A program made the position numbers and the translations under genes. From Gemmatimonadota bacterium (GTDB lineage: Bacteria; Gemmatimonadota; Gemmatimonadetes; Gemmatimonadales; Gemmatimonadaceae), in assembly GCA_016719105.1 (NCBI GenBank), contig JADKAQ010000008.1, positions 124,001-188,000 on the forward strand: a DNA stretch of 64,000 nt, in the 5' to 3' direction. Positions 15,912 to 25,110 of this stretch are shown in pieces (positions within the stretch are counted from its first letter, which is position 1; every line of letters begins with the position of its first letter). The notes beneath the pieces are model-generated. The model saw nothing but the letters and a program-made list of their open reading frames with translations, ran no database searches and was not told the DNA's origin.

Positions 15912-16790
15912 TCATGCCGCGCCCTCGTGCTCCTCGGGCCAGTGGTCGTGCTCGTCGTGCCCGTGCTGCGGGTGCCCCGCCGCGTGCGACGCGTCGTGCA
16001 GCATGAAGGGAAGCGCATGTCGGATGCGCCGCCCCCACGACTCCTCGTTGTGCAGCCCCGCCTCGTCCTCCACCCACGACAACTTGTCGCCCATCGCGTA
16101 GCCCTTCTCCGTGAGGATATCGCGCATCTCCCGCGCATTCATGAGCGTCCCGTGCCCCTCGCGCGTTCCCACGTCGAGGTACAGGCGCCCCCCCACGTGC
16201 GGGGCCGAGCGAACATAGGGGAAGATGGCGCGCTCCGCGAACCAGAGCGCCGGCGACATGATCCCCGCAAAACCGAAGGCGTGCGGGTGGCGGAAGAAGG
16301 CGTACAGTGAGATCAGCCCCCCCATCGACGACCCGACGATCCCGGTCCCCTCTCGCCCCGCATAGGTGCGGTACTGGGCGTCGATCATCGGCTTCACCGT
16401 GCGCAGGATGAAGTCGACGTACGCATCGCCCCCGCCCCCGCCGGCTCGCGCATCCACGAAGGGCGAGTACTCGCGCAGCCGGTCGACCCCCATGTTGGGG
16501 ATCGCGACCACGATCGCCCGCCGCCCCCGGTGCCCCGCGCGCGCCATCGCCTGGTCCACCCCCCATTCGCCGGCAAACGACGTCGCCGGATCGAAGAGGT
16601 TCTGCCCGTCATGCATGTAGATGACCGGATACGGATGCTCCGTCCGGCGATAGCTGCGGGGGAGGTAGACGCTGATGTCGCGCCGGTTGTTCAGCTCCGG
16701 GGAGTAGACATCAGGGATGACCTCCAGCGAACCGGGGGGAATCCGGCGGCGGGACGACCATTTGCGGAGGTACTGCGTGCTCACGAACAT
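15912..16790 (-). CDS. Esterase (PF00756-like) with His-rich C-terminal tail, first cluster gene
   Basis: 292 residues. PVIYMHDGQNLFD (about 55-67) and the nucleophile elbow GIVGSSMGGLISLYAF (Ser155) are hallmarks of the putative esterase family that includes enterochelin esterases and acyltransferases. ISVYLPRSYRR near 39 is the usual entry strand. The last 25 residues are rich in His, Glu and Asp (HPQHGHDEHDHWPEEHEG), which could bind metal. No signal peptide. ATG 16790 gives the family start; a longer frame to 16907 is proline-rich intergenic sequence. First gene of the cluster; its promoter should lie in 16791-17003. Confidence 0.82.
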   Translation of the reverse strand: MFVSTQYLRKWSSRRRIPPGSLEVIPDVYSPELNNRRDISVYLPRSYRRTEHPYPVIYMHDGQNLFDPATSFAGEWGVDQAMARAGHRGRRAIVVAIPNMGVDRLREYSPFVDARAGGGGGDAYVDFILRTVKPMIDAQYRTYAGREGTGIVGSSMGGLISLYAFFRHPHAFGFAGIMSPALWFAERAIFPYVRSAPHVGGRLYLDVGTREGHGTLMNAREMRDILTEKGYAMGDKLSWVEDEAGLHNEESWGRRIRHALPFMLHDASHAAGHPQHGHDEHDHWPEEHEGAA

Positions 16791-16832
16791 GCGGCGTGGT
16801 AAGGGCCCCCAGCGTCGGATCCGCGAGGGCGG

Positions 16833-16938
16833 ATGACGCAAAGTGGGGGTGGAGGGGAGAGGGGGGAAGGGTGAAGCCTCCGCCAATCCTCCACCGTCCA
16901 CCCCCACCCCGCTTCGCGCGCCCCCAATGCGCCGTCAC
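16833..16938. repeat. Intergenic inverted repeat, AAGTGGGGGTGGA type
   Basis: The purine-rich left arm AAGTGGGGGTGGA (16841-16853) pairs with TCCACCCCCACCCCGCTT (16897-16914). Outer TGACG and CGTCA extend the symmetry. It lies between the TIM-barrel hydrolase stop (17004) and the first esterase start (16790), both on the minus strand. It could therefore end one transcript and lead the next. Confidence 0.6.
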
Positions 16939-17003
16939 GTCCCCTCATCGGCGATGCGGGCATCTGCGCCCCTCGCGCGAATCGCGCCCGCCAGCGCCTC
17001 GGA

Positions 17004-19316
17004 TCAACGAATGCCGAGGACCACGCCTTCGAGGGGACCGATCGTCAGGCGCACGCGGGTCTCCCCCGCCCCGACGCGCCCCACTACCTCGCGCGTCGTG
17101 GTCCCCAGCTTCACGATCGCCGCCCCGGGGCGCACGCCATAGCGCCCGGTCTCGAAGCGAAGCTCGACCTCCCGCGGCTCGTCGGCGATGCTCGCCAACG
17201 CCAGCGCCACGCGCCCGTCCTTCGCGCGCCACGCCCCCGAGAGGACCAGCGGCGAACGCACCACCGCCTCGGTCGCCCCGCCGCGACGCGCCGCGTAGAT
17301 CGAGACGCGTGACATGAGCACGTTGGCGCTGTCGACCCGCACCTCGGGGGCGCGCAGCATCACCCCGCTCTGGAAGTAGTCGCGCAGCCCGTAGCGCAGC
17401 CGCGCCAATCGCTCGAGGTAGTCGATCTCGGCGCGACGCGCCGTCAGCTGCTCGGGAAGGAAGTTGGCGATCGTCGGCTGCATTCCCCACACGAACATGC
17501 GCGCCTGCTCCAGCAGGTACTGCTGCCGGTACTTGGAGTCGAGCAGCGTCATCGCGTTGGCCGGGCGCGTCGCGACCGGCCACAGGTCGTCGTACGGCGG
17601 CCAGGTGAGCGAGCCGTAGGTCCCGTAGGTCACGGCATACGGATGGTACGCCGCCTGGAAGATCGGGAGCGGCTCCCACCCGCTCGCCGGATCGATGTAG
17701 CGCTCCTGACTCACCTGCAACGTGAGGAACGCGTCGAGGTCGGGGAGCCAACTCTCGCCACCGCCCTCACCGGCGTAGGCGCTCGCCGACTTCCCGGCGC
17801 GCCGGCGCAGGTCCTGCGCCAGTTCGCGGAAGCCGTCCATCCAGTAGTGGCCACCACCGACCGGGTGCCCGTGGTCGGCGCTCCAGCACGCCAGGCTCAG
17901 CACCGCCTGGTCCATGTAGATCCCGTCGAGCTTGTACTGCTGGATGACGGTGTCGGCGATGCCGGCGTATTTGTCGCGCCAGAACTTGGTCGAGACGTCC
18001 ATCGGCGCGCACGGGAGCGGCTCGAAGACGTTGTACGTCTCCTGCCGAACCTTGCCGTCGCGCTCGCGCACCGCCCACCGCTCGGCGTTCTCGCGCTTCC
18101 AGCTCGGCGTGTCGGTGCACCAGAGACGCTGGTTCATGTAGACGATCGCGTGCAGCCCAGCCTCGTGGGCCGTGGCCACGGCGCGCGTGAAGCCCTCGGC
18201 CCCCTCGCGCGGCGGGAGGTAGTCGGGGAACGAGGTGTCGTACGGCCCGCCGTGCCACCAATGCCAGAAGACGCTCACCGGCAGCTTCGCGTCGGCTTGC
18301 AGCTGTGCGGCCGGCTCGAGCACCACGTTCGATCGCCCGCGGTTCCAGACCCAGATCCCCGTGTCGTGGATCCACGATGGCGACTTCCCGGTCGCCAGGC
18401 GGCTGGTGCGCGCCCAATACTGGCGCGTCCCCCACGCGCGGTAGCGTTCCACCGCGCTGAACCAATCGCCGCTGGTCACGCCGACGATGGCGGCGTAGCT
18501 CGGCGCATATCGCGCGTTCTGCCCGGGGTTGGAGAGGGCGTGCACCACCTCGTAGCCGGCCGAGCCGTCCCGCGCGCCCCAGAGGGCGAAGAGCTTGCGA
18601 TAGGCAAGCGTGTCGTCAGCCGCAAGGTAGAGCCCCCCGCGCCCCGGTGACGTCAGCGACAGCACCTGCAGCGAGAGCTGCCCGGGATACGTCCACTCCA
18701 GCCGGCGTCCGGTCCCCTCGGGGCCCGCGAGGAGGCGTCGCGGTTCACGCGTTCGCTGTCCCATCCACTGCGGGACCGCCAGCTGCTCGGCGGTGCCTAA
18801 CGGGGCTATTCCCGTGAGGCGCGGATATCGCAGCGTCTCCACCGCCAGCGTCCCGATCCCCTCCAGCGCGATGTGCCACGCGGTCGTCGTATCGCGCCGG
18901 GCGCGAATGGTGGCCACGACGCGCATCGGTGACGCGGCGCCCGGAAAGCGATCCCAGGTGAGCTGCAACGCGCCACTCGTCAGGCGGCGCCAGGCGAATC
19001 GGCCAGCCTCGGCCGCGTGGAGGCGCGCCGGCGTGCTGCCGGGCGAGAAGTCGATGCTCCAGAGGCCGACCGAGTCGGTCGGCGCGGTGGCGATCACCTG
19101 TCTGGCGCCATCGGCGAGCGATTCGAGGTGGCCGTCCGCCGCCGAAAGGCGAAGGCGCATGCCCGGCAGCTGCAGCTCGGGGGCGTTGGCCCGCGAGCTG
19201 CCCGCGACCGTCTGGGCGTGAGCGCTGCTGGCCAACAGTACGCAACCAGCGAGGACGATCGCGAGGGCCGCGCCCGCGAGGGCAGGACGCACGGGTCGGG
19301 AGCGCACGATGTGCAT
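17004..19316 (-). CDS. Secreted TIM-barrel glycoside hydrolase-like protein (DUF6259-like)
   Basis: 770 residues from ATG 19316, with a signal peptide (ALAIVLAGCVLLASSAHAQ). LAGC could also be read as a lipobox. An N-terminal beta-sandwich (about 50-270) precedes a TIM barrel with VSVFWHWWHGGPYDTSFPDY, HAIVYMNQRLW, and the strand-end YKLDGIYMDQAVL. The Asp in DGIYMDQ sits where alpha-galactosidase-like enzymes keep the nucleophile. A C-terminal beta domain follows. The family name is from memory of similar proteins; the substrate is unknown but probably an alpha-linked glycan. Stands alone, 200 bp from the permease gene, separated by a repeat element. Confidence 0.75.
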   Translation of the reverse strand: MHIVRSRPVRPALAGAALAIVLAGCVLLASSAHAQTVAGSSRANAPELQLPGMRLRLSAADGHLESLADGARQVIATAPTDSVGLWSIDFSPGSTPARLHAAEAGRFAWRRLTSGALQLTWDRFPGAASPMRVVATIRARRDTTTAWHIALEGIGTLAVETLRYPRLTGIAPLGTAEQLAVPQWMGQRTREPRRLLAGPEGTGRRLEWTYPGQLSLQVLSLTSPGRGGLYLAADDTLAYRKLFALWGARDGSAGYEVVHALSNPGQNARYAPSYAAIVGVTSGDWFSAVERYRAWGTRQYWARTSRLATGKSPSWIHDTGIWVWNRGRSNVVLEPAAQLQADAKLPVSVFWHWWHGGPYDTSFPDYLPPREGAEGFTRAVATAHEAGLHAIVYMNQRLWCTDTPSWKRENAERWAVRERDGKVRQETYNVFEPLPCAPMDVSTKFWRDKYAGIADTVIQQYKLDGIYMDQAVLSLACWSADHGHPVGGGHYWMDGFRELAQDLRRRAGKSASAYAGEGGGESWLPDLDAFLTLQVSQERYIDPASGWEPLPIFQAAYHPYAVTYGTYGSLTWPPYDDLWPVATRPANAMTLLDSKYRQQYLLEQARMFVWGMQPTIANFLPEQLTARRAEIDYLERLARLRYGLRDYFQSGVMLRAPEVRVDSANVLMSRVSIYAARRGGATEAVVRSPLVLSGAWRAKDGRVALALASIADEPREVELRFETGRYGVRPGAAIVKLGTTTREVVGRVGAGETRVRLTIGPLEGVVLGIR

Positions 19317-19428
19317 GGTGCGGGAGGAGATCGAGAGGAGCGCGTCGTGCAATGCGACCGAGCGCATCGCCGATGTGCTCCCTACGCATCACCGAGCCAA
19401 ATCGTGGCGACGGGCGGGACGGGCCGGG

Positions 19429-19508
19429 CTCACGCGAAGCTGCGAAGCCGCGAGGAGGACCCCGACGGAGCTGGTCGCTCCTTTGCGATCTTCGCGGCTT
19501 CGCGTGAG
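19429..19508. repeat. Intergenic inverted repeat B1 (CACGCGAAGCCGCGAAG type)
   Basis: The left arm CTCACGCGAAGCTGCGAAG (19429-19447) and right arm CTTCGCGGCTTCGCGTGAG (19490-19508) are reverse complements but for one base, with extra GCGAAG units inside. Located between two tandem minus-strand genes. Same family as the elements at 32649 and 59049. Confidence 0.85.
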
Positions 19509-19516
19509 CCGCCGCG

Positions 19517-22216
19517 TCAGTCCCCCCGGACCACCACCGCCGGCGCCACCCGCGACGCGCGCCACGCCGGGATGTACGACGACGCCATCGCCAGCGCGCT
19601 CACGAGCAGCAGCGCCCCACCATAGGCCAAGGCATCGGTGGGCGACACGCCCACCAGCACGCTCCCCATCAAACGCGTGAGCCCGAGTGCCAAGGCACCT
19701 CCCACGACGATCCCCACCGCCACCAGCGCCGCGCTCTGTCGCAGCACCTCGCGAATCATCATTCCCGAGCGCGCGCCCAGCGCCATCTTGATCCCGAATT
19801 CCTTCGACCGCTGGGCCACCGAGTACGAGAGCACACCGTACAGGCCAACGATGGTCTGCAGGAGGCCGAGCAGGCCGATCGCCGTGGCCAGCGTCGCCCC
19901 CATGTTCACGAAGAAGAGGGCGATCCCCTGGTCCAGGTGCGTGGCCATCGTGCGCACCCCGTACAACAGGATGTTCGGGTTGACCGACGCCACCGCGCTG
20001 CGCACCGAGGGCACTAGCGCCGACGGATCCTCGCCACGGCTCTTGACGATCAGGTACGTCTGCTGCGACGGCACCTGCCGTAGGGGGACGTACATCATCG
20101 CGCGCGGCGTCTCGCCGATGAGGACCATCTTCGCCGTGCCCACGACCCCGACAACTTCGACGATCGGACCATCCTGCTTGAAGCGAAGCTGACGACCGAC
20201 GGGATCCTGCCCTGGCCAGAGCGCGTCGGCGAGCGTACGGTTCACGATCACCACCCGTGGCGAGGCCGAGTCGTCCTGGGCGGTGAAGTCGCGCCCCCCC
20301 TGCAGGCGCAGCTTGATCGCCCCAACGTAGCCCGGCGAGACCTGCACGATCGCCGCGCTGTAGAGCCCTTCCGGCGCCAGCGGCGTGCGCTCGTCCGTCA
20401 CGACCGATTGGGTGCTGTAGTTGCCCGACAGCGGGATGTGCGTGCTCAGCGCCACCGCCTCCACTCCGGGCAGCACCGCGATCGCCTCGACCAACCGGTC
20501 TTGCGTCTGGCGGGATTGCACTTCGTCCAGGCGGTGAAGCTGCAGATCGGACTGCGCCAGCAGCAGGCGATCGCGCGAGAAGCCAAGGTCCATCTTGGCG
20601 GCGCTACGTGCCGAACGGATGAAGAGTCCGCCACACACGAGCAGCACGAAGGAGACGGCGACCTGCGTGACCACGAGCGCCGAGCGCAGCCGCGTGCGCG
20701 CACGCCCCGCGCTCCCCGTGCGCCCGCCGTCTCGCAGCACCTCGCTCACCGGCGAGCGCGCCCCCATCAGCGCCGGCGCCAGCCCCGAGATCACACCGGC
20801 GAGGAGCGAGATCAGCGCCGTGTAGCCAAACACCCGCCAGTCGAGTTCGAGACCAAAGGTGATGGGGAAATCGACCGCGATCTGCAGGGTATTGAGCCAC
20901 CCGATGCAGAAGCGAGCCACGAAGAACGCCAGCGCCAGGCTCGCGACGCCCAGCAGGACACTCTCGGTGAGGAGGAGGCGCACGACACGACCCGGCGAGG
21001 CGCCTAACGCCGACCGGATGGCGATCTCGCCGCGACGCACGGTTGCGCGCACCAGCAGGAGGTTGGCCACGTTGGCACAGGCCACCAGCAATGCCAGCCC
21101 GACCATCCCGTAGAAGACACCGGCTACCCACGGTGTCAGCCGCGACACCGCGTACTCGGGGCGCGTCCGCAGTTCGCGTTCCATGATCAGACGCTGGTCG
21201 GCGAACTCCAGCGGGTACTTCTTGGTCAGCTCGTCGGAGAGGCGCGTGAGCGCGCCGCGTGCCTGCGCCAGCGAGACCCCCGGCTGCAGGTACGCGAGGA
21301 TCCGGAACGATCCCCACCCCATCGACTCCATGTTCGCTCGCATCGCCGGATCGACCGAGACCGTGGTCTCGACCGGGATGATGGCGTCGGGCTCGATGAG
21401 CGGCTGCGTCCCGCGAAAGCCGCGCGGGAGCACGCCAATGATCGTGAACGGGAGCTCGTTCAGGTGCATCACCGTACCGATCACCGACGGGTCGCGATTG
21501 AAGGCGCGCTCCCAGTAGGAGTCGTTGAGCACGACGACCTGCGCGCGCGTGGCGGCATCCTGCGGCGTGTAGAGGCGGCCGAGGGCGGGGCGCACACCGA
21601 GTGCGGTGAAGTAGTTGTCGCTCCCCGCGAGAATGAAGGAGCGTACCGATTCATCGCCGGTGCGAACCGCCATCTCCCACCCCATCCAGGCCACGGCGTC
21701 CTCGAAGACGCCGGAGAGCTGCTTCACCTCGCGATACATGGGATAGGAGACGCTCCCCACCATGTCGCTGGTCCGTTCGCCGGCAGCGACCACGGTGAGG
21801 CGATCAGCGTCACGCACCGCCAGCGGTTTGAGCAGGAAGGCGTTGACCGCCGAGAAGATCGAAGCGTTGGCGCCGATCGAGAGGCCGAGGGTGATGATGA
21901 CCGAGAGGGAGAACAGTGGCTGCCTGACGAGGGTGCGGGCCACGAAGGCGGCGTCGCTCCACAGCGTCTGCCACCCGGCACGGCGCGTGTCGGCGCGCGA
22001 CTGCTCGCGCTCCATCCGTTGCATCTGCGCCTGCACGCGCGCCCGGTCGCCGAAACGGCGGCGCGCTTCGTCCTTCGCGCTCGCGGGGTCCATCCCGAGC
22101 GCCACGAGTTCGCGCTCGCGCATCTCAAGGTGGAAGGCGATCTCGTCCTCGACGTCGGCCTCGGGGCGCGCCCCGAAGAAGCGGAGGTAACGGCGGTGCC
22201 GGTCGGGATTCATCAT
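19517..22216 (-). CDS. ADOP/MacB-type ABC transporter permease (FtsX + MacB periplasmic domains)
   Basis: 899 residues. The N-terminus (MNPDRHRRYLRFFGARPEADVEDEIAFHLEMRERE) is the short helical region typical of acidobacterial duplicated orphan permeases. Then come a membrane helix (SLSVIITLGLSIGANASIFSAV), a MacB-like periplasmic domain, an FtsX domain with VACANVANLLLVRATVRRGE, and a second copy of the periplasmic-plus-FtsX arrangement ending IPAWRASRVAPAVVVRGD. No ABC ATPase adjoins it, as is usual for the group. These proteins are thought to export or mechanically transmit signals at the envelope; the substrate is unknown. Starts nine bases downstream of the PadR stop, so it is co-expressed with and probably repressed by PadR. 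Confidence 0.88.
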   Translation of the reverse strand: MMNPDRHRRYLRFFGARPEADVEDEIAFHLEMRERELVALGMDPASAKDEARRRFGDRARVQAQMQRMEREQSRADTRRAGWQTLWSDAAFVARTLVRQPLFSLSVIITLGLSIGANASIFSAVNAFLLKPLAVRDADRLTVVAAGERTSDMVGSVSYPMYREVKQLSGVFEDAVAWMGWEMAVRTGDESVRSFILAGSDNYFTALGVRPALGRLYTPQDAATRAQVVVLNDSYWERAFNRDPSVIGTVMHLNELPFTIIGVLPRGFRGTQPLIEPDAIIPVETTVSVDPAMRANMESMGWGSFRILAYLQPGVSLAQARGALTRLSDELTKKYPLEFADQRLIMERELRTRPEYAVSRLTPWVAGVFYGMVGLALLVACANVANLLLVRATVRRGEIAIRSALGASPGRVVRLLLTESVLLGVASLALAFFVARFCIGWLNTLQIAVDFPITFGLELDWRVFGYTALISLLAGVISGLAPALMGARSPVSEVLRDGGRTGSAGRARTRLRSALVVTQVAVSFVLLVCGGLFIRSARSAAKMDLGFSRDRLLLAQSDLQLHRLDEVQSRQTQDRLVEAIAVLPGVEAVALSTHIPLSGNYSTQSVVTDERTPLAPEGLYSAAIVQVSPGYVGAIKLRLQGGRDFTAQDDSASPRVVIVNRTLADALWPGQDPVGRQLRFKQDGPIVEVVGVVGTAKMVLIGETPRAMMYVPLRQVPSQQTYLIVKSRGEDPSALVPSVRSAVASVNPNILLYGVRTMATHLDQGIALFFVNMGATLATAIGLLGLLQTIVGLYGVLSYSVAQRSKEFGIKMALGARSGMMIREVLRQSAALVAVGIVVGGALALGLTRLMGSVLVGVSPTDALAYGGALLLVSALAMASSYIPAWRASRVAPAVVVRGD

Positions 22217-22224
22217 GGCGCTCG

Positions 22225-22569
22225 CTAGGCCGGGGTCAACTTGAGGTCGAGGGCGCGGAAGACCACGCTGGCGAACCGGACGAAGTCGTCGACTTCGGTG
22301 TCGAGCTGGGTACGCCCTTGCGGGGTGAGCGCGTAGAAGCGCGCCCGCCGGTTGTTCTCCGAGAGCCCCCACTCCGAGGAGATCCACCCCCGCTTTTGCA
22401 GCCGGTAAAGCGCCGGATAGAGCGACCCTTCCTCGATCTTGATCTGGTCGCCGGTGGCGCGCTCGATCCACTTGAGCACGCCATATCCATGCGTGGGCTC
22501 GACTTTCAGGGCCCGGAGGATCAGGAGGTCGAGGGTCCCGCGGAGGAGTTCGAGCGTTTCGGTCTGCAC
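22225..22569 (-). CDS. PadR family transcriptional regulator
   Basis: 114 residues. ETLELLRGTLDLLILRAL, HGYGVLKWIERATGD, EEGSLYPALYRLQKRGW and NNRRARFYALTPQG are the canonical PadR winged-helix motifs, here complete. The GTG start at 22569 gives the standard family beginning; a longer open frame upstream has no domain character. PadR proteins usually repress their own operon and are released by a small molecule or stress. The downstream permease is the obvious target, and an operator-like palindrome lies just upstream. Confidence 0.92.
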   Translation of the reverse strand: MQTETLELLRGTLDLLILRALKVEPTHGYGVLKWIERATGDQIKIEEGSLYPALYRLQKRGWISSEWGLSENNRRARFYALTPQGRTQLDTEVDDFVRFASVVFRALDLKLTPA

Positions 22570-22580
22570 AGTGTCGTTCC

Positions 22581-22616
22581 CTAGGATTTCTAGGAAGAGT
22601 ACAATCGCTCTCCTAG
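22581..22616. promoter_or_regulatory. Operator-like palindrome upstream of padR gene
   Basis: On the minus strand, CTAGGAGAG and CTCTTCCTAG form an inverted repeat around a 9-bp centre that includes TTGTA. A third CTAGG half-site follows closer to the gene. The site begins 12 bp upstream of the GTG start and is the most A+T-rich stretch locally. It fits a PadR auto-operator overlapping the promoter (inference from position and symmetry). Confidence 0.6.
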
Positions 22617-22815
22617 ATACGCGAGGGGAGACCGCGAGGTTTCGGCGATTCCCGAATCCCGCCCTCCGTTTCGCGCTGGGTTCGCGCTCCTGGCGCGCTC
22701 GATCGGCCGACGGGCCGCGCTGGCGCCCGGCCGGCAATCGGCGTATGTGAGGGGCCGGTGTGCGCACGGCGTCCCGGCGCACGTTGATTCGTCCAGCCCC
22801 CCGCGCGACGTGACG

Positions 22816-25044
22816 ATGCGACTCGCTCTGCTCTCGACCTGGCTCCTGGCGATCGCCTCGCCGTGCGCGCTCCGGGCTCAACTCCCCCCGCCGGCGTCCG
22901 ACCTCCGGCTCGCCGCCCCGATCACCACGTGGGACGAGGCGATCCCGCTCGGCAACGGCATGCTCGGCGGGCTCCTCTGGGGCGAGGGGCGCCGCCTCGT
23001 GCTGTCGCTCGACCGCGGGGACCTCTGGGACCAACGCGCGGCGGCGCCGTTCGGGACGCCGGGCTACCGCTATGCGGACATCGTCCGCCTGGTACGCGAA
23101 GGGAAGGAGGATTCGCTCCACCATCGATTCGACGAGCCGTACGACAACATCCCCTTCCCCACCAAGATCCCTGCCGGGCGCCTGACCATCACGCTCGACG
23201 CGGCGCAGCAGCCCTCAAGATTCACGTTGCACCTGGCCGAGGCCGAAGCGGCGGTCGCCCTGACGCGCGGGAGCGGGCGTGCGTTCTTCAGCGCGGTGCA
23301 GCGCGTGGCCTTCGTCCGCCTGCCGGCGCCGGCGACCGTCACCATCACGCGCCCCGTTTCGCTCGACAAGCTGGGATACGGCCCGGCGCGCTCGTGGCGC
23401 GAGGGGACGCTCCAGTTCATGGAGCAGGTCGCGGCGCAGGGGCTCCGCTACGTGGTGGCCGTGGGGGAGCGCCGGGTGGGTGACCAGTTGCTGCTGGCGA
23501 CGACCGTCACCAGCACGACCGATGGCGCCGACCCGGCCGGCGTTGCGCGAGGCCGACTCACGCGTGCGCTGGCCACCGGCTACGACGCCGCCTTTCGCCC
23601 GCACGCGGCGTGGTGGCGCCACTTCTGGCAGCGCTCGCGCCTCACCGTCCCCGATACCGCGCTGCAGCAGCATCTCGACCTCGTGAAGTACTTCTACGGC
23701 GCCGCCGCGGTCCGTGGGGCGCCGCCCATGCCGCTGCAGGGGATCTGGACCGCCGACAGCGACGCGCTCCCGCCGTGGAAGGGCGACTTCCACAACGACC
23801 TCAACACGCAGATGACGTACCTCGCTGCCCACGCCGCGGGGCTCGACGAGTCGATGCTGGGCTGGCTCGACTTCAACTGGTCGCGGCGCGACGCCTATCG
23901 CGCCTTTGCGCGCGACTTCTACGGCGTCGCGGGGCTCGCCGTCCCCGGGGTGATGACGCTGGGCGGCGCACCGTTAGGCGGGTGGGCGCAGTACTCGCTC
24001 TCGCCCACGATGGGCGCCTGGGTCGCGCAGTCGTTCTATCTCCATTGGCGCTACACCAACGACGCGCGCTTCCTGCGGGAGCGGGCATATCCGTTCACCG
24101 CCGGAATCGGCGAGGCGATCCAGGGGCTGCTGGTGCGCAGCGCCGACGGGCGCCTGCGCCTGCCACTCTCGTCGTCGCCGGAGATCTTCGACAACTCCAT
24201 GAAGGCGTGGCTCGCCACGCCCTCCAACTTCGACGTGGCGCTCCTGCGCTGGCTCTTTGGTGCCCTCGGCGAGATGGCCGACGCGCGCGGGGAGCGGCGG
24301 GCGGCCGCAGCTTGGCGCGCGACGCTCGGCGCGCTCGACCCGCTCACCACCGACGCGTCGGGGGCACTTGGCTTCGCGTCGGGGCTCCCGTACGACGAGT
24401 CGCACCGGCACTTCTCGCATGCGATGGCGCTCCATCCGCTGGCGCTCCTCGCCGTCGACGCGCCGAGCGATTCGGCGACTGTGCGCGCCACGCTCGACGG
24501 CATCACCGCACACGGCACCTCGTGGTGGACGGGGTACTCGTTTTCCTGGTTCAGCGCGATGCTGGCGCGTGGCGGGCGCGCGGAGGAGGCGTTGCGACAG
24601 CTCGAGACGTATCGCCGTGCCTTCATCCTGCGGAACGGCTTTCACGCCAACGGCGACCAGACGAAGAGCGGGCTGTCGCGCTACACGTATCGCCCGTTCA
24701 CGCTGGAGGGGAACTTCCTCGCCCTCCACGCCGCGCAGGAGATGGTGCTGCAGAGCTGGGGAGGCGTGGTGCGCGTCTTTCCCGCGGTGAGCGACCGATG
24801 GCGCGACGTGTCGTTCACGCGATTGCGAGCCGAGGGGGGCTTCGAGGTGAGTGCGTCGCGGTCGGGCGGTCGGACGATGCGCGTGGAGGTACACGCTCCG
24901 CGCGGCGGGGAGCTGCGACTGCGCGACCCGTTCGACGGGGGGCGCGGGCGCTGGAGCGGGGGGACGATCGTGCGTGCGGGGGATGAGTTGCGAGTGCGAC
25001 TCGCTCCCGGCGGGCGGCTCGTCGGCGATCGCGGTCCCAGTTGA
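22816..25044 (+). CDS. Secreted GH95-like glycoside hydrolase
   Basis: 742 residues after ATG 22816, with a signal peptide ending ASPCALRAQ. The N-terminal domain has PITTWDEAIPLGNGMLGGLLWG, the usual opening of GH95-type (alpha-L-fucosidase/galactosidase) proteins. The (alpha/alpha)6 barrel carries LQGIWTADSDALPPWKGDFH, NDLNTQMTYLAAH, YDESHRHFSHAMALHPL and NGFHANGDQTKSGLSRY, close to the conserved Asn/His/Glu regions of the family. A short C-terminal beta domain ends the protein. It would strip terminal deoxy- or galacto-sugars from plant or algal polysaccharide. Divergent from padR. Confidence 0.82.
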   Translation: MRLALLSTWLLAIASPCALRAQLPPPASDLRLAAPITTWDEAIPLGNGMLGGLLWGEGRRLVLSLDRGDLWDQRAAAPFGTPGYRYADIVRLVREGKEDSLHHRFDEPYDNIPFPTKIPAGRLTITLDAAQQPSRFTLHLAEAEAAVALTRGSGRAFFSAVQRVAFVRLPAPATVTITRPVSLDKLGYGPARSWREGTLQFMEQVAAQGLRYVVAVGERRVGDQLLLATTVTSTTDGADPAGVARGRLTRALATGYDAAFRPHAAWWRHFWQRSRLTVPDTALQQHLDLVKYFYGAAAVRGAPPMPLQGIWTADSDALPPWKGDFHNDLNTQMTYLAAHAAGLDESMLGWLDFNWSRRDAYRAFARDFYGVAGLAVPGVMTLGGAPLGGWAQYSLSPTMGAWVAQSFYLHWRYTNDARFLRERAYPFTAGIGEAIQGLLVRSADGRLRLPLSSSPEIFDNSMKAWLATPSNFDVALLRWLFGALGEMADARGERRAAAAWRATLGALDPLTTDASGALGFASGLPYDESHRHFSHAMALHPLALLAVDAPSDSATVRATLDGITAHGTSWWTGYSFSWFSAMLARGGRAEEALRQLETYRRAFILRNGFHANGDQTKSGLSRYTYRPFTLEGNFLALHAAQEMVLQSWGGVVRVFPAVSDRWRDVSFTRLRAEGGFEVSASRSGGRTMRVEVHAPRGGELRLRDPFDGGRGRWSGGTIVRAGDELRVRLAPGGRLVGDRGPS

Positions 25045-25110
25045 GGCGGGTTGGAGACCGAGGCCTAACGGGTCCTTTACTTTGCCATACCTCATTCGCT
25101 ATGTAGGGGG

